From: Phytohabitans maris
Lineage (GTDB): Bacteria > Actinomycetota > Actinomycetes > Mycobacteriales > Micromonosporaceae
DNA: 64,000 nt
NCBI RefSeq assembly: GCF_031085175.1
Contig: NZ_JAVHUY010000011.1
Coordinates: forward strand, 62,001 to 126,000
Reading direction: 5' to 3'
This document shows positions 17,784 through 26,946 of the stretch, one piece after another. The translations under genes and the position numbers were made by a program. The notes under the pieces are model-generated. The model saw only the letters and a list, made by a program, of their open reading frames with translations. It did no database searches and was not told where the DNA came from. The first letter of the stretch is position 1. Each line of letters begins with the position of its first letter.

Positions 17784-17895
17784 CGCGCAGGGTGAGGCCG
17801 CGGGAATGCACCCCAAGAAAACGCTCCGCTGCGCTCCACGTTTCCCCGGGGACCCCGCGCAACGGTCTGGACCACGACGGACGTCGCGGTAGCTC
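17784..17895 (+). repeat. Dispersed intergenic repeat, copy A (full-length reference)
   Basis: A 112-base element in the convergent gap between 17748 and 17915. Landmarks: GGCCGCGGGAATGCACCCC, then AAAACGCTCCGCTGCGCTCC, ACGTTTCCCCGGGGACC, GACCACGACGGACGTCGCGG and TAGCTC. Related copies occur at 24631-24684, 40121-40368, 45026-45095 and in part at 54622-54646, with internal deletions or inversions relative to this one. It is probably non-coding. Confidence 0.85.
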
Positions 17896-17914
17896 TATGT
17901 CTCGGAAAGATTCT

Positions 17915-18382
17915 TCAGGGCAGGGCCGGCAGCTCGCCGGTCTCCTCGTAGGTGGCGACCTGCTTGATCCGCCGCGCGTGCCGCTCGCTGCCGGAGAACG
18001 TGCTGGTCAGAAACGCCTCCACGATCGCCGTCGCCTCGTCGATCGTGTGCTGGCGGGCGCCGATGGCGACCAGGTTGGCGTCGTTGTGCTGGCGGGCGAG
18101 CTGGGCCGTCTCGACGTTCCAGGCGAGGGCGGCGCGGGTGCCGGCGACCTTGTTGGCCGCGATCTGCTCGCCGTTGCCGGAGCCGCCGATCACGATGCCG
18201 AGGCTGCCCGGGTCGGCGACCACGCGAGCGCCCGTGTGCAGGCAGAACGCCGGGTAGTCGTCTTCGGGGTCGAACGCGTGGGGTCCGACGTCGACCGTCT
18301 CGTACCCCTGCTTGCCGAGGTAGTTGACGAGGTGCACCTTCAGCTCGTAGCCGGCGTGGTCGGCTCCCAGGTAGACGCGCAT
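17915..18382 (-). CDS. rpiB: Ribose-5-phosphate isomerase B
   Basis: 155 residues, normal length for RpiB/LacAB. The start MRVYLGADHAGYELK holds the phosphate-binding segment, and GIVIGGSGNGEQIAANKV holds the anion-hole loop, which in actinobacterial forms has Ser in place of the enterobacterial Cys. The active-site His lies near RQHNDAN. It interconverts ribose 5-phosphate and ribulose 5-phosphate in the pentose phosphate pathway. It is followed downstream by the convergent repeat copy A and lies just after the esterase/DUF1015 pair on the same strand. Confidence 0.93.
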   Translation of the reverse strand: MRVYLGADHAGYELKVHLVNYLGKQGYETVDVGPHAFDPEDDYPAFCLHTGARVVADPGSLGIVIGGSGNGEQIAANKVAGTRAALAWNVETAQLARQHNDANLVAIGARQHTIDEATAIVEAFLTSTFSGSERHARRIKQVATYEETGELPALP

Positions 18383-18395
18383 ACCGGGCAGTCTG

Positions 18396-19307
18396 TCAGG
18401 CGGTCAGTGCGGCCCGCAGACCGGCCGCCACCTGGTCCGCCGCCACGCCCGCCGCGTCGAAGAGGGCGAGCTTGCGGACCCACCCGTGGTTGACGCCGAG
18501 GTACCGGGCGACCACCGCCGGCACGCCGGCCGCGAGGAGCGCCTCGCCGTACCGCTCGCCCTCGTCGCGGAGCACGTCGTACTCGGCGGTGAGGATCAGC
18601 GCGGGCGGCAGGCCGGCCAGGTCGGCGGCGAGCGGCGCGATGTCCGGGCTCTCCCGGTCGCCGGCGTCCCCGAGGAACATCGCCCAGAAGAGCGCCATCG
18701 CCGTCGACTCGAGGCCGTAGTCGCTGAGCTGCTGGTACGACTCGGCGGCCATCGTCGGGTCGATCACCGGGTAGATCAGCACCTGGTAAGCCAGGGGCGT
18801 GCCGGCGTCCCGCTGCCGCCGGGCGAGCACCGCCGCGAGGTGGCCGCCCGCGCTGTCACCGCAGACCGCGATCCGGGTGGCGTCGACGCCTTCCGCCTCC
18901 CGGCGCAGCCACCCGAGCGCGGTCTCGGCGTCGTCGAGCGCGGCCGGGTACGGGCACTCGGGCGCGAGCCGGTAGTCGACCGAGAGCACCGCGCAGCCGG
19001 ACCGGTCGGCGATCCGCCGGCAGAGCCCGTCATGGGTCTCCAGGCTCCCCATCACCCAGCCGCCGCCGTGCAGGAAGAGCACGACGGGGGCGCCGGGCAC
19101 GGGCACGTACAGCCGGCACAGCACCCCGTCGGCGTCCACATCGGACACATGGGCGATCGGCATCGGCGGGCCGCACTCCACCTCGACCGCGGCCACCATC
19201 GCGTCGCGCGTGGCCACCAGCTGGGCCATCGGGTCGGCCGCGATCTGCTCCTGGGTCGGCCGCGGCCGGGCGGCCAGCGCGGCCGCCACCTGTGGGTGCA
19301 GCTTCAT
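18396..19307 (-). CDS. Alpha/beta hydrolase, hormone-sensitive-lipase (esterase) family
   Basis: 303 residues. HGGGW forms the oxyanion hole, GDSAGG holds the nucleophile serine, and the late DVLRDEGERY and NHGWVRK segments supply the acid and histidine. This is the HSL/family IV esterase pattern, acting on short-chain esters. The start ATG 19307 overlaps the stop of the DUF1015 gene (ATGA), so the two are translationally coupled. The physiological substrate is unknown. Confidence 0.9.
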   Translation of the reverse strand: MKLHPQVAAALAARPRPTQEQIAADPMAQLVATRDAMVAAVEVECGPPMPIAHVSDVDADGVLCRLYVPVPGAPVVLFLHGGGWVMGSLETHDGLCRRIADRSGCAVLSVDYRLAPECPYPAALDDAETALGWLRREAEGVDATRIAVCGDSAGGHLAAVLARRQRDAGTPLAYQVLIYPVIDPTMAAESYQQLSDYGLESTAMALFWAMFLGDAGDRESPDIAPLAADLAGLPPALILTAEYDVLRDEGERYGEALLAAGVPAVVARYLGVNHGWVRKLALFDAAGVAADQVAAGLRAALTA

Positions 19308-20503
19308 GCCAGCTGGGCCAGGACGAGGCCGCCACGGGCCTTCGGGGTAAACCAGGTGCTCTTGCGGGGCAGCTTCTGCCGGGCCAGGTTGACCGAGACG
19401 AAGTCGTCGACGGTCACCGGCGCGATCAGGATCGCCAGCTCCGCCCGCCCGGCATCGACCTCGCCGGCGAGCCAGCCGGCCGGGTAGTCGCCCCCCACGT
19501 ACGTGATCCGCTTGTCGCCCGGGTCGAGCCCCAGCGCGTCGCGGAGCACGACCCGTTCGACCAGCGCGTGGTCGAGGTTGTCGACCGCGCTCGCGCCCGG
19601 CGTCGGCGGCAGCGCCACCGCGTACGTCTCGCCGCCCGCATAGAGCCGGACGGTGCCGCCCGCCGCCGGGACGGCCGGTGGGCCGGCCTCCGCGCGCACC
19701 TCGGCGCCCGCCGCGCGGAGCCGGTCGAGCAGCTCGGGTACGGGCACGGTCAGCTCGCTGACCAGCCGGTTGTACGGCTGGATGGTGACCGACTCGGGCG
19801 TGGTGACCACGGCCAGGAAGAGCGGGAGCCCGGCGGTCTGCGCGGCGAGGCTGCGGTGGTTGCCGTCGGCCACGACGAGCTCGCCACCGCCGGCCAGCGC
19901 GGTCAGCTCGTCCTGCTCCGGACCGGGGCCGACCAGCCACACCGCGTGCGTACGGCCGGCCTGGTCGAGGTCGGTGGCCGCCGGGGCACCGGCCCGGTCG
20001 GTCGCCCCGGCCAGCGCCGCGTGCAGGTCGTCGCCGCGGGCGGTCTGCAGCAGCAGCACGGGCGAGAGGAGGTGGCCGGTGGCCCCGGCGAGCGCCACCC
20101 GCTCGCGCACCTTCTCGATGAAGACGTCTTCGTTGCGGATCACCAGGCCGGGCTCGTCGGCGCTGGTCGAGATCTGCTCGGTGTCGACCATGGCGAAGAT
20201 CCCGTACGCCGGCGCCTCGCCCGGCGCGGTGATCCGGTAGAGGGCGATGACCTGCTCGGCGGGGGTGTAGCTGCCGTCCGCCTTGGCTTCGGCGAGCCGC
20301 TCGACGGCGGCCGGGAGCGCGTCGGCGAAGCCGCTGCCGAGGCTCTCCGGCGCCCGGTGCGGCATCTCGACGGCGAGGGCGCTGTGCGGGTTGTCGGCGA
20401 TGATCGAGGTGATCTCGGCGTCATCGGCGAACTCGTCGTAGTTTTGCGCGCCGGTGCCGCCGGTGGTGATCCAGGCCCGGGCGATCGGGTGCACGATCGT
20501 CAT
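19304..20503 (-). CDS. DUF1015 family protein
   Basis: 399 residues matching DUF1015: an N-terminal DEFADDAEI-type segment, IALYRITAPG, VIRNEDVF with GHLLSPVLLL, and the family hallmark VVADGNHRSLAA near residue 235. The family is widespread and its enzymatic role is not settled. It overlaps the esterase start by 4 bases. A 62-base palindrome lies upstream of its start, after the preceding gene. Confidence 0.9.
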   Translation of the reverse strand: MTIVHPIARAWITTGGTGAQNYDEFADDAEITSIIADNPHSALAVEMPHRAPESLGSGFADALPAAVERLAEAKADGSYTPAEQVIALYRITAPGEAPAYGIFAMVDTEQISTSADEPGLVIRNEDVFIEKVRERVALAGATGHLLSPVLLLQTARGDDLHAALAGATDRAGAPAATDLDQAGRTHAVWLVGPGPEQDELTALAGGGELVVADGNHRSLAAQTAGLPLFLAVVTTPESVTIQPYNRLVSELTVPVPELLDRLRAAGAEVRAEAGPPAVPAAGGTVRLYAGGETYAVALPPTPGASAVDNLDHALVERVVLRDALGLDPGDKRITYVGGDYPAGWLAGEVDAGRAELAILIAPVTVDDFVSVNLARQKLPRKSTWFTPKARGGLVLAQLA

Positions 20504-20561
20504 AGTGCGTGACGGTACCGTCGCACTTGGGTGTGACGACCGACACCCTGAGGGCGTCCCG

Positions 20562-20623
20562 CCCCGTGATCGAAGCTCCCTCGAAGTCGTTCTAGCGCCT
20601 TGGCGGGAGCTTCGATCACGGGG
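20562..20623. terminator. Long palindrome after the DsbA-like gene
   Basis: Perfect 19-base arms (20562-20580 and 20605-20623) flank a 24-base spacer. It begins 3 bases after the stop of the minus-strand DsbA-like gene, so it fits a hairpin terminator without a U-tract. Part of the arm and spacer (GATCGAAGCTCCC, AAGTCGTT) matches the palindrome at 59016-59065, which sits in the same place relative to its gene. Confidence 0.7.
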
Positions 20624-20626
20624 GTG

Positions 20627-21250
20627 TCAGTCGAAGACAGGGCTGGCTTCCCGGGTGCGCTTGATCTCGTAGAAGCCGGGGGTGCCGGCCACCAGCAGGA
20701 CGCCGTCCCACAGCTTGCCGGCCGCCTCACCCTTGGGCGCCGGCGTGATCACCGGGCCGAAGAACGCGATCTTGTTGCCGTCCGGGCCGGGCGCGTGGAT
20801 GACCGGGGTGCCGACGTCGAGACCGACCGGCTTCATACCGGCGTCGTGGCTGGCCCGGAGCGCCACGTCGTACTCGGTGGAGTCGCCCGCCGCGGCCAGG
20901 TCGGGGTCGAGGCCCGCCTCGGCGAGCGCCGCCCGGTACAGCTCCGGCCCGCGCTCCTGCTTGCCAGGGTGGATGCGGGTGCCGAGCGCGGTGTAGAGGT
21001 CGCGCAGGACCTGGGGCCCGTACGCCCGCTCGGCCGCGACGCAGATCCGCACCGGCGCCCACGCGGTCTCCATCATCGCGCGGTACTTCTCCGGAAGGTC
21101 CCGTCCCTCGTTGAGCACGGAAAGGCTCATTACGTGGAACTGGATGTCGACCGGGCGGACCTTCTCCACCTCGAGGAGCCAGCGGGAGGTGAGCCAGGCC
21201 CATGGGCAGATCGGGTCGAACCACATGTCAACTGATGAACGCTCAACCAT
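20627..21250 (-). CDS. DsbA-fold oxidoreductase, mycothiol-dependent nitroreductase (Rv2466c) family
   Basis: 207 residues. The sequence MWFDPICPWAW near the N-terminus, a helical insertion with RDLPEKYRAMMETAW, and VGTPVIHAPGP before the cis-Pro region match the Rv2466c-type DsbA family of actinobacteria. Rv2466c has CPWC; here the second cysteine is alanine (C15-P-W-A18), so a disulfide exchange cycle would need mycothiol as the second thiol. The start ATG 21250 has AGGATG 10 bases upstream. It is divergent from pepN. Confidence 0.85.
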   Translation of the reverse strand: MVERSSVDMWFDPICPWAWLTSRWLLEVEKVRPVDIQFHVMSLSVLNEGRDLPEKYRAMMETAWAPVRICVAAERAYGPQVLRDLYTALGTRIHPGKQERGPELYRAALAEAGLDPDLAAAGDSTEYDVALRASHDAGMKPVGLDVGTPVIHAPGPDGNKIAFFGPVITPAPKGEAAGKLWDGVLLVAGTPGFYEIKRTREASPVFD

Positions 21251-21404
21251 GCGTTCATCCTGCTCCCGCGGATCCTCGATTGCTCGGTGACCTGGGCCAC
21301 TCCGGGAACGGTGAGGTTGGCATGACAGACTCGTTCGACGGGCTGTCGACCAGGACCGCTCGATCAGGCTGTCGACGACGACGGCGGAGAGGCAGGAGAC
21401 GACC

Positions 21405-23951
21405 GTGGCCGGAGTGCGCAACCTGACCCAGGTAGAGGCGGCCGAACGGGCCCGCCTGATCGAGGTCACCGGATACGACATCACCCTGGACCTCTCCCGG
21501 GCCGGCGACGGCGACCAGACCTTCCGCTCCACGACACGGGTGGCGTTCAGCTGCACGGAGCCGGGCGCGTCGACGTTCATCGAGGTCGCGGCCCAGCGGG
21601 TGCGCTCCGCCGAGCTCAACGGCCAGCCGGTCGACATCTCCGCCTGGTCCGCCGAAGACGGGCTGGTGCTCAGCGGCCTCGCCGCCGACAACACGCTCGT
21701 GGTCGACGCCGACTTCTTCTACTCCGCCAGCGGCCAGGGCCTGCACCGCAGCGTCGACCCGGTGGACAAGGAGGTCTACCTCTACTCCCAGTTCGAGACG
21801 GCCGACGCCCAGCGGGTGTACGCCTGCTTCGACCAGCCCGACCTCAAGAGCGTCTACACCTGGCACGCGGTCGTGCCGGCGCACTGGAAGGTGGTCTCCA
21901 ACGCGCCGGTCGGGACCGTCGCCCCTTCCCCGGACGTCAAGACCGTCCACTTCGAGCAGTCGGTGCGGATGAGCACGTACATCACCGCGCTCTGCGCCGG
22001 GCCGTACCACGAGGTGCGCCACCAGCACGACGGCATCGACATGGGCTACTTCTGCCGCGCCTCGATGGCCCAGCACATGGACGACGGCGAGCTGCACACG
22101 ATCACCAAGCAGGGCTTCGACTACTTCCACCGCAAGTTCGGCGTGCGCTACCCGCTGCCCAAGTACGACCAGCTCTGGGTGCCCGACTTCAACGCCGGCG
22201 CGATGGAAAACTTCGGCTGCGTCACGCACGCCGAGGCGCACTACATCTTCCGCTCGCAGGTCACCGACTTCGAGCACGAGCAGCGGGCCAACACGATCCT
22301 CCACGAGCTGGCCCACATGTGGTTCGGCGACCTGGTCACTATGCGCTGGTGGAACGACCTGTGGCTCAACGAGTCGTTCGCCGAGTGGGCCAGCCACTGG
22401 TGCAACACCAACGCCACCCGCTTCTCCGACGCGTGGACCACGTTCCTGTCCGTGCGCAAGAACTGGGGCTACCGGCAGGACCAGCTCTCCTCCACCCACC
22501 CGGTGTACTGCGAGATGCCCGACCTCGCCGCGGTCGAGGTCAACTTCGACGGCATCACGTACGCCAAGGGCGCGAGCGTGATCAAGCAGCTCGTCGCGTA
22601 CGTGGGCGAGGACGCGTTCCTGGCCGGGCTCCGCTCGTACTTCGGCCGCCACGCCTGGGGCAACGCCACCTTCGACGACCTGCTCAGCGAGCTGGAGGCG
22701 GCATCCGGCCGGGAGCTGCGCAAGTTCGCCGCGCAGTGGTTGGAGACCGCACAGGTCAACACCCTGCGCCCGGCCATCTCGCTCCGGCCCGACGGCACGT
22801 ACGAGTCCGTCTCGGTCCTGCAGGAGGCCCCGCCCGAGTACCCGGTCCTGCGCACCCACCGGATCAGCGTGGGCCTCTACGACGTGGTCGGCGACCGGCT
22901 GGTGCGGCGGGAGCGGATCGAGGTCGACGTGACCGGCGAGGAGACGCCGCTTCCCCAGCTCGCCGGCGTGCGGGTGGCCGACGTGCTGCTGCTCAACGAC
23001 GACGACCTCACGTACGCGAAGCTGCGGCTCGACGACCGTTCGATGGCCACTGTCGTGCAGCACATCGCCGGCTTCGAGTCCTCGCTCCCCCGCGCGCTCT
23101 GCTGGGCCGCCGCGTGGGACATGGTGCGCGACGCCGAGCTGGCCGCCCGCGACTACGTGGCGCTGGTCGTGGCCGGCCTCCCCGCCGAGCGCGACATCAA
23201 CCTGGTCACCGCCACGCTCCGGCAGGCGCAGAGCACGCTCTCGTTCTACGCCGACCCGGCCTGGGCGCCGGAGGGTTGGGCCGCGCTCGCCGGCACCGCC
23301 CGTACCTCCGTCGCGGCCGCCGAGCCGGGCAGCGGCTTCCAGCTCGCCTGGGCCCGGGCGTACGCCTCCGCCTCGCGCGACGCCGCCGACCTGGCCGTGC
23401 TCCGCGGCTGGCTCGACGGCGTGGGCGTGCCCGAAGGGCTGACCATCGACACCGAGCTGCGCTGGTCGCTGGTGCAGTCGCTGGCCGCCAAGGGCGCGGT
23501 GGGCAGCGACGAGATCGAGGCCGAGCTGGCCCGCGACCGCACGGCGAGCGGCGAGCGGGAGGCGGCGTACGCGCGGGCGCTCCTGCCCACCCCCGAGGCC
23601 AAGGCCGAGGTGTGGCGGCGGCTCACCGGCCCGGAGGCGCTGCCCAACTGGGAGCACCGGTCGCTGCTCCAGGGCTTCCAGCACCCGACCCAGGTCGCGC
23701 TGACCGCCTCGTACGTGGAGCCGTACTTCGCGGCCGTCCGCCAGGTGTGGGACCTGCGCGACAGCGAGCCGGCGCAGGAGTTCGTGATCCTGGCCTACCC
23801 GGCGTACCAGGTGAGCGAGGCCACCGTCGCGGCCACCGAAGCCTGGCTGGCCCAGCCGGGGCACCCGGCCCCGCTGCGCCGGCTGGTCGCCGAGGGCAAG
23901 GACGGGGTGGTACGCGCGCTCAAGGCCCGCGCCCGGGACGCTCTCGCCTGA
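21405..23951 (+). CDS. pepN: Aminopeptidase N (M1 metalloprotease)
   Basis: 848 residues, the standard length for actinobacterial PepN. GAMENFG is the exopeptidase motif, and H300-ELAH304 with E323 forms the zinc site (HExxH-x18-E). The C-terminal helical ERAP-like domain follows. It removes N-terminal residues from peptides in the cytosol. The start is GTG 21405 with GGAG eight bases upstream. It stands as a single gene, divergent from the DsbA-like gene. Confidence 0.95.
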   Translation: MAGVRNLTQVEAAERARLIEVTGYDITLDLSRAGDGDQTFRSTTRVAFSCTEPGASTFIEVAAQRVRSAELNGQPVDISAWSAEDGLVLSGLAADNTLVVDADFFYSASGQGLHRSVDPVDKEVYLYSQFETADAQRVYACFDQPDLKSVYTWHAVVPAHWKVVSNAPVGTVAPSPDVKTVHFEQSVRMSTYITALCAGPYHEVRHQHDGIDMGYFCRASMAQHMDDGELHTITKQGFDYFHRKFGVRYPLPKYDQLWVPDFNAGAMENFGCVTHAEAHYIFRSQVTDFEHEQRANTILHELAHMWFGDLVTMRWWNDLWLNESFAEWASHWCNTNATRFSDAWTTFLSVRKNWGYRQDQLSSTHPVYCEMPDLAAVEVNFDGITYAKGASVIKQLVAYVGEDAFLAGLRSYFGRHAWGNATFDDLLSELEAASGRELRKFAAQWLETAQVNTLRPAISLRPDGTYESVSVLQEAPPEYPVLRTHRISVGLYDVVGDRLVRRERIEVDVTGEETPLPQLAGVRVADVLLLNDDDLTYAKLRLDDRSMATVVQHIAGFESSLPRALCWAAAWDMVRDAELAARDYVALVVAGLPAERDINLVTATLRQAQSTLSFYADPAWAPEGWAALAGTARTSVAAAEPGSGFQLAWARAYASASRDAADLAVLRGWLDGVGVPEGLTIDTELRWSLVQSLAAKGAVGSDEIEAELARDRTASGEREAAYARALLPTPEAKAEVWRRLTGPEALPNWEHRSLLQGFQHPTQVALTASYVEPYFAAVRQVWDLRDSEPAQEFVILAYPAYQVSEATVAATEAWLAQPGHPAPLRRLVAEGKDGVVRALKARARDALA

Positions 23952-24014
23952 TTTATTGATCCACTCGCGCGGGGCGGTCGCCTCGGTAGGCTGGCCACGA
24001 GGAGGTGGTTCAGC

Positions 24015-24569
24015 GTGGCACCCCGACTCGAGGCGCCAGGCCGGCCGTGGATGGAGACCGACCTGCGCGCGTTCCCGCGCGACAATCACCGGTACGAGGT
24101 CGTCGACGGCGCCCTCCACGTGAGCGCCCCGCTCGACGACGACCACCAGCAGCTGGTCGAGCAGGTCGCCACCGATCTGCGCAGCGCCGTACCGCCCGGC
24201 TGGACGGTCACCGGCGGCGTCGGCGTGCGTGCGGGCGGCAGCTACCTCACCCCCGACGTCACGGTGCTCCGCCCGGGCAGCCCCAAGGGCGGCGCCTGGG
24301 CCGACCCCGGCGACGTCGCGCTCGTGGTCGAGGTGGAGTGCCCGAGCAGCCGCCGTTTCGACCGGTCCGTCAAGCCCGGCCTGTACGCCGAGGCCGGCAT
24401 CGAGGCGTTCTGGCGGATCGAGCGCACCAGCAACGGTCCGGTGGCGCACCTCTACAACCGGGCCGCGGCCGGCCACTACGAGCTGCACCGGAGCGTCAAC
24501 CCCGGGCAGTGCGTGACCGCCGAGCTGCCGTACGCGGTGCAGATCGCGCCGGCGACCTGGCACGCCTAG
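24015..24569 (+). CDS. Uma2 family (PD-(D/E)XK-fold) putative endonuclease
   Basis: 184 residues. NHRYEVVDGALHVS, TPDVTVLRPG and ALVVEVECPSS followed by KPGLYAEAGIEAFW are the Uma2/DUF820 hallmarks, with D, E and a downstream K/E as nuclease-like residues. Family members are numerous in cyanobacteria and actinomycetes, and their role is not well defined. The GTG start has AGGAGG 8-10 bases upstream. Dispersed repeat copy D follows downstream. Confidence 0.88.
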   Translation: MAPRLEAPGRPWMETDLRAFPRDNHRYEVVDGALHVSAPLDDDHQQLVEQVATDLRSAVPPGWTVTGGVGVRAGGSYLTPDVTVLRPGSPKGGAWADPGDVALVVEVECPSSRRFDRSVKPGLYAEAGIEAFWRIERTSNGPVAHLYNRAAAGHYELHRSVNPGQCVTAELPYAVQIAPATWHA

Positions 24570-24630
24570 GAGAGCTCTTCGCCGCGGTCCCGCGCCGCAC
24601 CCCGCCATCCCGCGGCGGCGACAAGATCTT

Positions 24631-24684
24631 GAGCTACCGCGGAGCGTTTTCTCAGGGTGCGTTCCCGCGGCCTCACCCTCCGCG
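24631..24684 (-). repeat. Dispersed intergenic repeat, copy D (internally deleted)
   Basis: In reverse complement it runs CGCGGAGGGTGAGGCCGCGG, AACGCACCCTGAGAAAACGC, TCCGCGGTAGCTC. This matches both ends of copy A, joined with about 60 bases deleted between CTCCG and CGGTAGCTC. It lies between the Uma2 gene and the next plus-strand gene. Confidence 0.75.
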
Positions 24685-24828
24685 ATCCCCGGTTCGGCGG
24701 ACTCCACCGACAGCGGCGAGATAGCACATCCGGGCTTGATCAGGGCGTTTTCCACAGGCGGCCCGGCTGTCCACAGCCAGCCGCCCGGCGCTAGCGCCCA
24801 TCCCGGCGGCCGGCCGATCCTTTGCGTC

Positions 24829-25557
24829 ATGACCGACGCTCCCCCCGCCGACCTCGACCGGCTACGGGCGGCGGTGCGGGTGCTGCCACCCGCCGCCGTG
24901 CTCACCCACCACACGGCCGCGATGCTCTACGGCTTCGGCGTCGTGCCCGCCGACGCGCTGCACGTCACGGTCCCCGCCGGCACCTCGCTGCCTCAGCGGC
25001 GGGGCATCGCCGCGCACGGAGCGGTGCTCCCCTTCGCCGACGTGCGCGACGTCCTCGGCCTGCGCTGCCTCGGCCCGGCCCGGTGCGCGGTCGACCTCGC
25101 CCGCCAGCTCGGCCGCCTCGACGCGCTGGCCGTCCTCGACGCCGCGCTGCGGGTGGGCGCCTGCACGGCCGAGGATCTGGCCGACGAGGTCGCCCGGCAC
25201 GACGGGCTGCGCGGCGTGCGCCAGGCCCGCGACCTGGTGCCGCTAGCCGACCCGCGGGCGCGCTGCCGCCAGGAGAGCCACCTGCGTCTGGTCCTGCGCG
25301 ACGGCCTGCTCCCCGCACCCGAGCCGCAGCTCGCCGTCCGCGACGACAAGGGTCGGGTGCACTGCCACGTCGACCTGGGCTACGCCGAGGAGCGGGTCGG
25401 CGTGGTCTACGCCGGCGACTCCCACCTCGACCAGCCCCGGCACAACTGGCTGGAGACCAGGGGCTGGCGCATGCGCTACTTCACCGACGCCGACCTCTAC
25501 GCCGACCCCGAGCAGCTGGTCCAGACCGTGCGGGCCGCGCTCTACCACCCGCGATGA
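24829..25557 (+). CDS. AbiEi-antitoxin-like / DUF559 (VSR-like) domain protein
   Basis: 242 residues. The N-terminal half (VLTHHTAAMLYGF, LHVTVPAG, RCLGPARCAVDLARQLG) resembles the AbiEi-type antitoxin C-terminal fold common in actinomycetes. The C-terminal part (HCHVDLGYAEERVGVVYAGD, then HNWLETRGWRMRYFTDADLY) resembles the DUF559 Vsr-like nuclease fold. No AbiEii toxin partner is adjacent, so an antitoxin role is doubtful. It ends 8 bases before the convergent nucS stop. Confidence 0.7.
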   Translation: MTDAPPADLDRLRAAVRVLPPAAVLTHHTAAMLYGFGVVPADALHVTVPAGTSLPQRRGIAAHGAVLPFADVRDVLGLRCLGPARCAVDLARQLGRLDALAVLDAALRVGACTAEDLADEVARHDGLRGVRQARDLVPLADPRARCRQESHLRLVLRDGLLPAPEPQLAVRDDKGRVHCHVDLGYAEERVGVVYAGDSHLDQPRHNWLETRGWRMRYFTDADLYADPEQLVQTVRAALYHPR

Positions 25558-25565
25558 CCGGCCGG

Positions 25566-26225
25566 CTAAAAGAGCGTGAGCTCGTCGCGCTCGATGCCGC
25601 GCAGCTTGTCGTAGTCGACGACCACGCAGCGGATGCCCCGGTCCTCGGCCAGCACCCTTGCCTGCGGCTTGATCTCCTGAGCGGCGAAGATCCCGGCCAC
25701 CGGCGCGAGCAGCGGGTCACGGTTGAGCAGCTCCAGATAGCGGGTCAGCTGCTCGACACCGTCGATCTCGCCACGGCGCTTGACCTCGATGGCGACCGCC
25801 GCGCCCACCGCGTCCCGGCAGAGCAGGTCGACCGGGCCGATCGCGGTCATGTACTCGCGGCGCACCAGGGTGTAGCCGTCGCCCAGCGTGGTCGGGTTGG
25901 CCGCGAGCAGCTCCTGCAGGTGCGCCTCGACGCCGTCCTTCTGCAGGCCCGGGTCGATGCCCAGCTCGTAGGAGGTGTCCTGGAAGATCTCCTCCAGCGT
26001 GATGCGCAGCTCTTCGCCGGCCTTGTTGACCACCCGCCAGACGCCTGGTGCCTCTTCCAGCCGGCAGGGCGGGCTCATCCAGTTCAGCGGCTTGTAGGCC
26101 CGGTCGTCGGCGTGGATCGAGACCGACCCGTCCGCCTTCACCATGAGCAGCCGCGTCGCCGGCGGCAGGTGCGCCGAGAGCCGTCCGACATAGTCCACCG
26201 AGCACCGCGCAATCACCAACCGCAC
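25566..26225 (-). CDS. nucS: Endonuclease NucS (EndoMS mismatch repair)
   Basis: 219 residues, near-canonical. N-terminal DNA-binding part begins [20 protein letters not shown]. The RecB-like nuclease core has GPVDLLCRD and AIEVKRRG (D, E-x-K catalytic residues) and [13 protein letters not shown]. In actinobacteria lacking MutS/MutL, NucS performs mismatch repair with the sliding clamp. It is a single gene, divergent from the DUF4126 gene. Confidence 0.95.
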   Translation of the reverse strand: MRLVIARCSVDYVGRLSAHLPPATRLLMVKADGSVSIHADDRAYKPLNWMSPPCRLEEAPGVWRVVNKAGEELRITLEEIFQDTSYELGIDPGLQKDGVEAHLQELLAANPTTLGDGYTLVRREYMTAIGPVDLLCRDAVGAAVAIEVKRRGEIDGVEQLTRYLELLNRDPLLAPVAGIFAAQEIKPQARVLAEDRGIRCVVVDYDKLRGIERDELTLF

Positions 26226-26316
26226 CCGGAGAGACTAGCCAAGTGCCCGCGGCGCCGTTCGCAGGCCCGCCGGGCGGGCGGAGCGCGGCGGGCAGCCGGG
26301 GTGGCGGTGCGGTGCG

Positions 26317-26946
26317 ATGCTGGGACACGTGTTGGAAGCGCTCACCGGTTCGGGCCTGGCCGCCTCGGCCGGGCTGAACGCGTACATTCCCCTGCTCACG
26401 ATGGGGCTGCTGGCGCGCTACACCGACCTGATCGAGCTGCCCAGCGGCTGGAGTTGGCTGAGCGACGGCTGGGTGATCACGATCCTGGCGCTGCTGCTCG
26501 CGGTCGAGTTCTTCGCCGACAAGATCCCGGTGGTCGACAGCGTCAACGATGTCGTGCAGACCGCCGTCCGGCCGACGGCGGGTGGGCTCGCCTTCGGTGC
26601 GGGCTCCAGCTCGGAGACCGTGACGGTGAGCGACCCGGGGCACTTCTTCTCCTCCAACCAGTGGGTGCCGGTGGCGGTGGGCGTGCTGATCGCGCTCGGC
26701 GTGCACGGCATCAAGGCGGCCGCACGCCCGGTCATCAACGCGGGCACGGCCGGCATCGGCGCGCCGGTGGCCAGCACCGCGGAAGACGCCACGAGCGTGT
26801 TCATGTCGGTGATCGCGATCGTGCTGCCGTTCCTGGTGCTCTTCTTCCTGGTCGCGATGGTGCTCACGTTCGTCTGGGTGCTCAGGCGCCGGCGGGAGCG
26901 CAAACGCGAGCGCCAGGCGGCGCGGGCCGCCGGCTTTCGCGTCTGA
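26317..26946 (+). CDS. DUF4126 family membrane protein
   Basis: 209 residues. GLAASAGLNAYIPLL near the N-terminus, EFFADKIPVVDSVNDVVQTAVRP and a GHGxxK-like segment (ALGVHGIKAAARPVIN) match DUF4126. Four or five membrane helices end with a strongly basic cytosolic tail (RRRRERKRERQAAR). Function is unknown. The 182-base convergent gap after it (26947-27128) shows a GC-rich direct repeat of CGCCAAGCCCGCA, but no gene and no copy of the dispersed repeat. Confidence 0.85.
   Translation: MLGHVLEALTGSGLAASAGLNAYIPLLTMGLLARYTDLIELPSGWSWLSDGWVITILALLLAVEFFADKIPVVDSVNDVVQTAVRPTAGGLAFGAGSSSETVTVSDPGHFFSSNQWVPVAVGVLIALGVHGIKAAARPVINAGTAGIGAPVASTAEDATSVFMSVIAIVLPFLVLFFLVAMVLTFVWVLRRRRERKRERQAARAAGFRV

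Noticed and set aside
21255-24914. Very long open frame antisense to pepN and others, also 24822-27905 (+) and 15483-17390 (-)
   Set aside because: High third-position GC makes antisense frames stay open. These translations are Arg/Gly/Val-rich without domain patterns, and they cover well-supported genes.
24829-25557. Type IV toxin-antitoxin system (AbiEi/AbiEii)
   Set aside because: Only an AbiEi-like N-terminal region is present. No nucleotidyltransferase toxin is encoded next to it.
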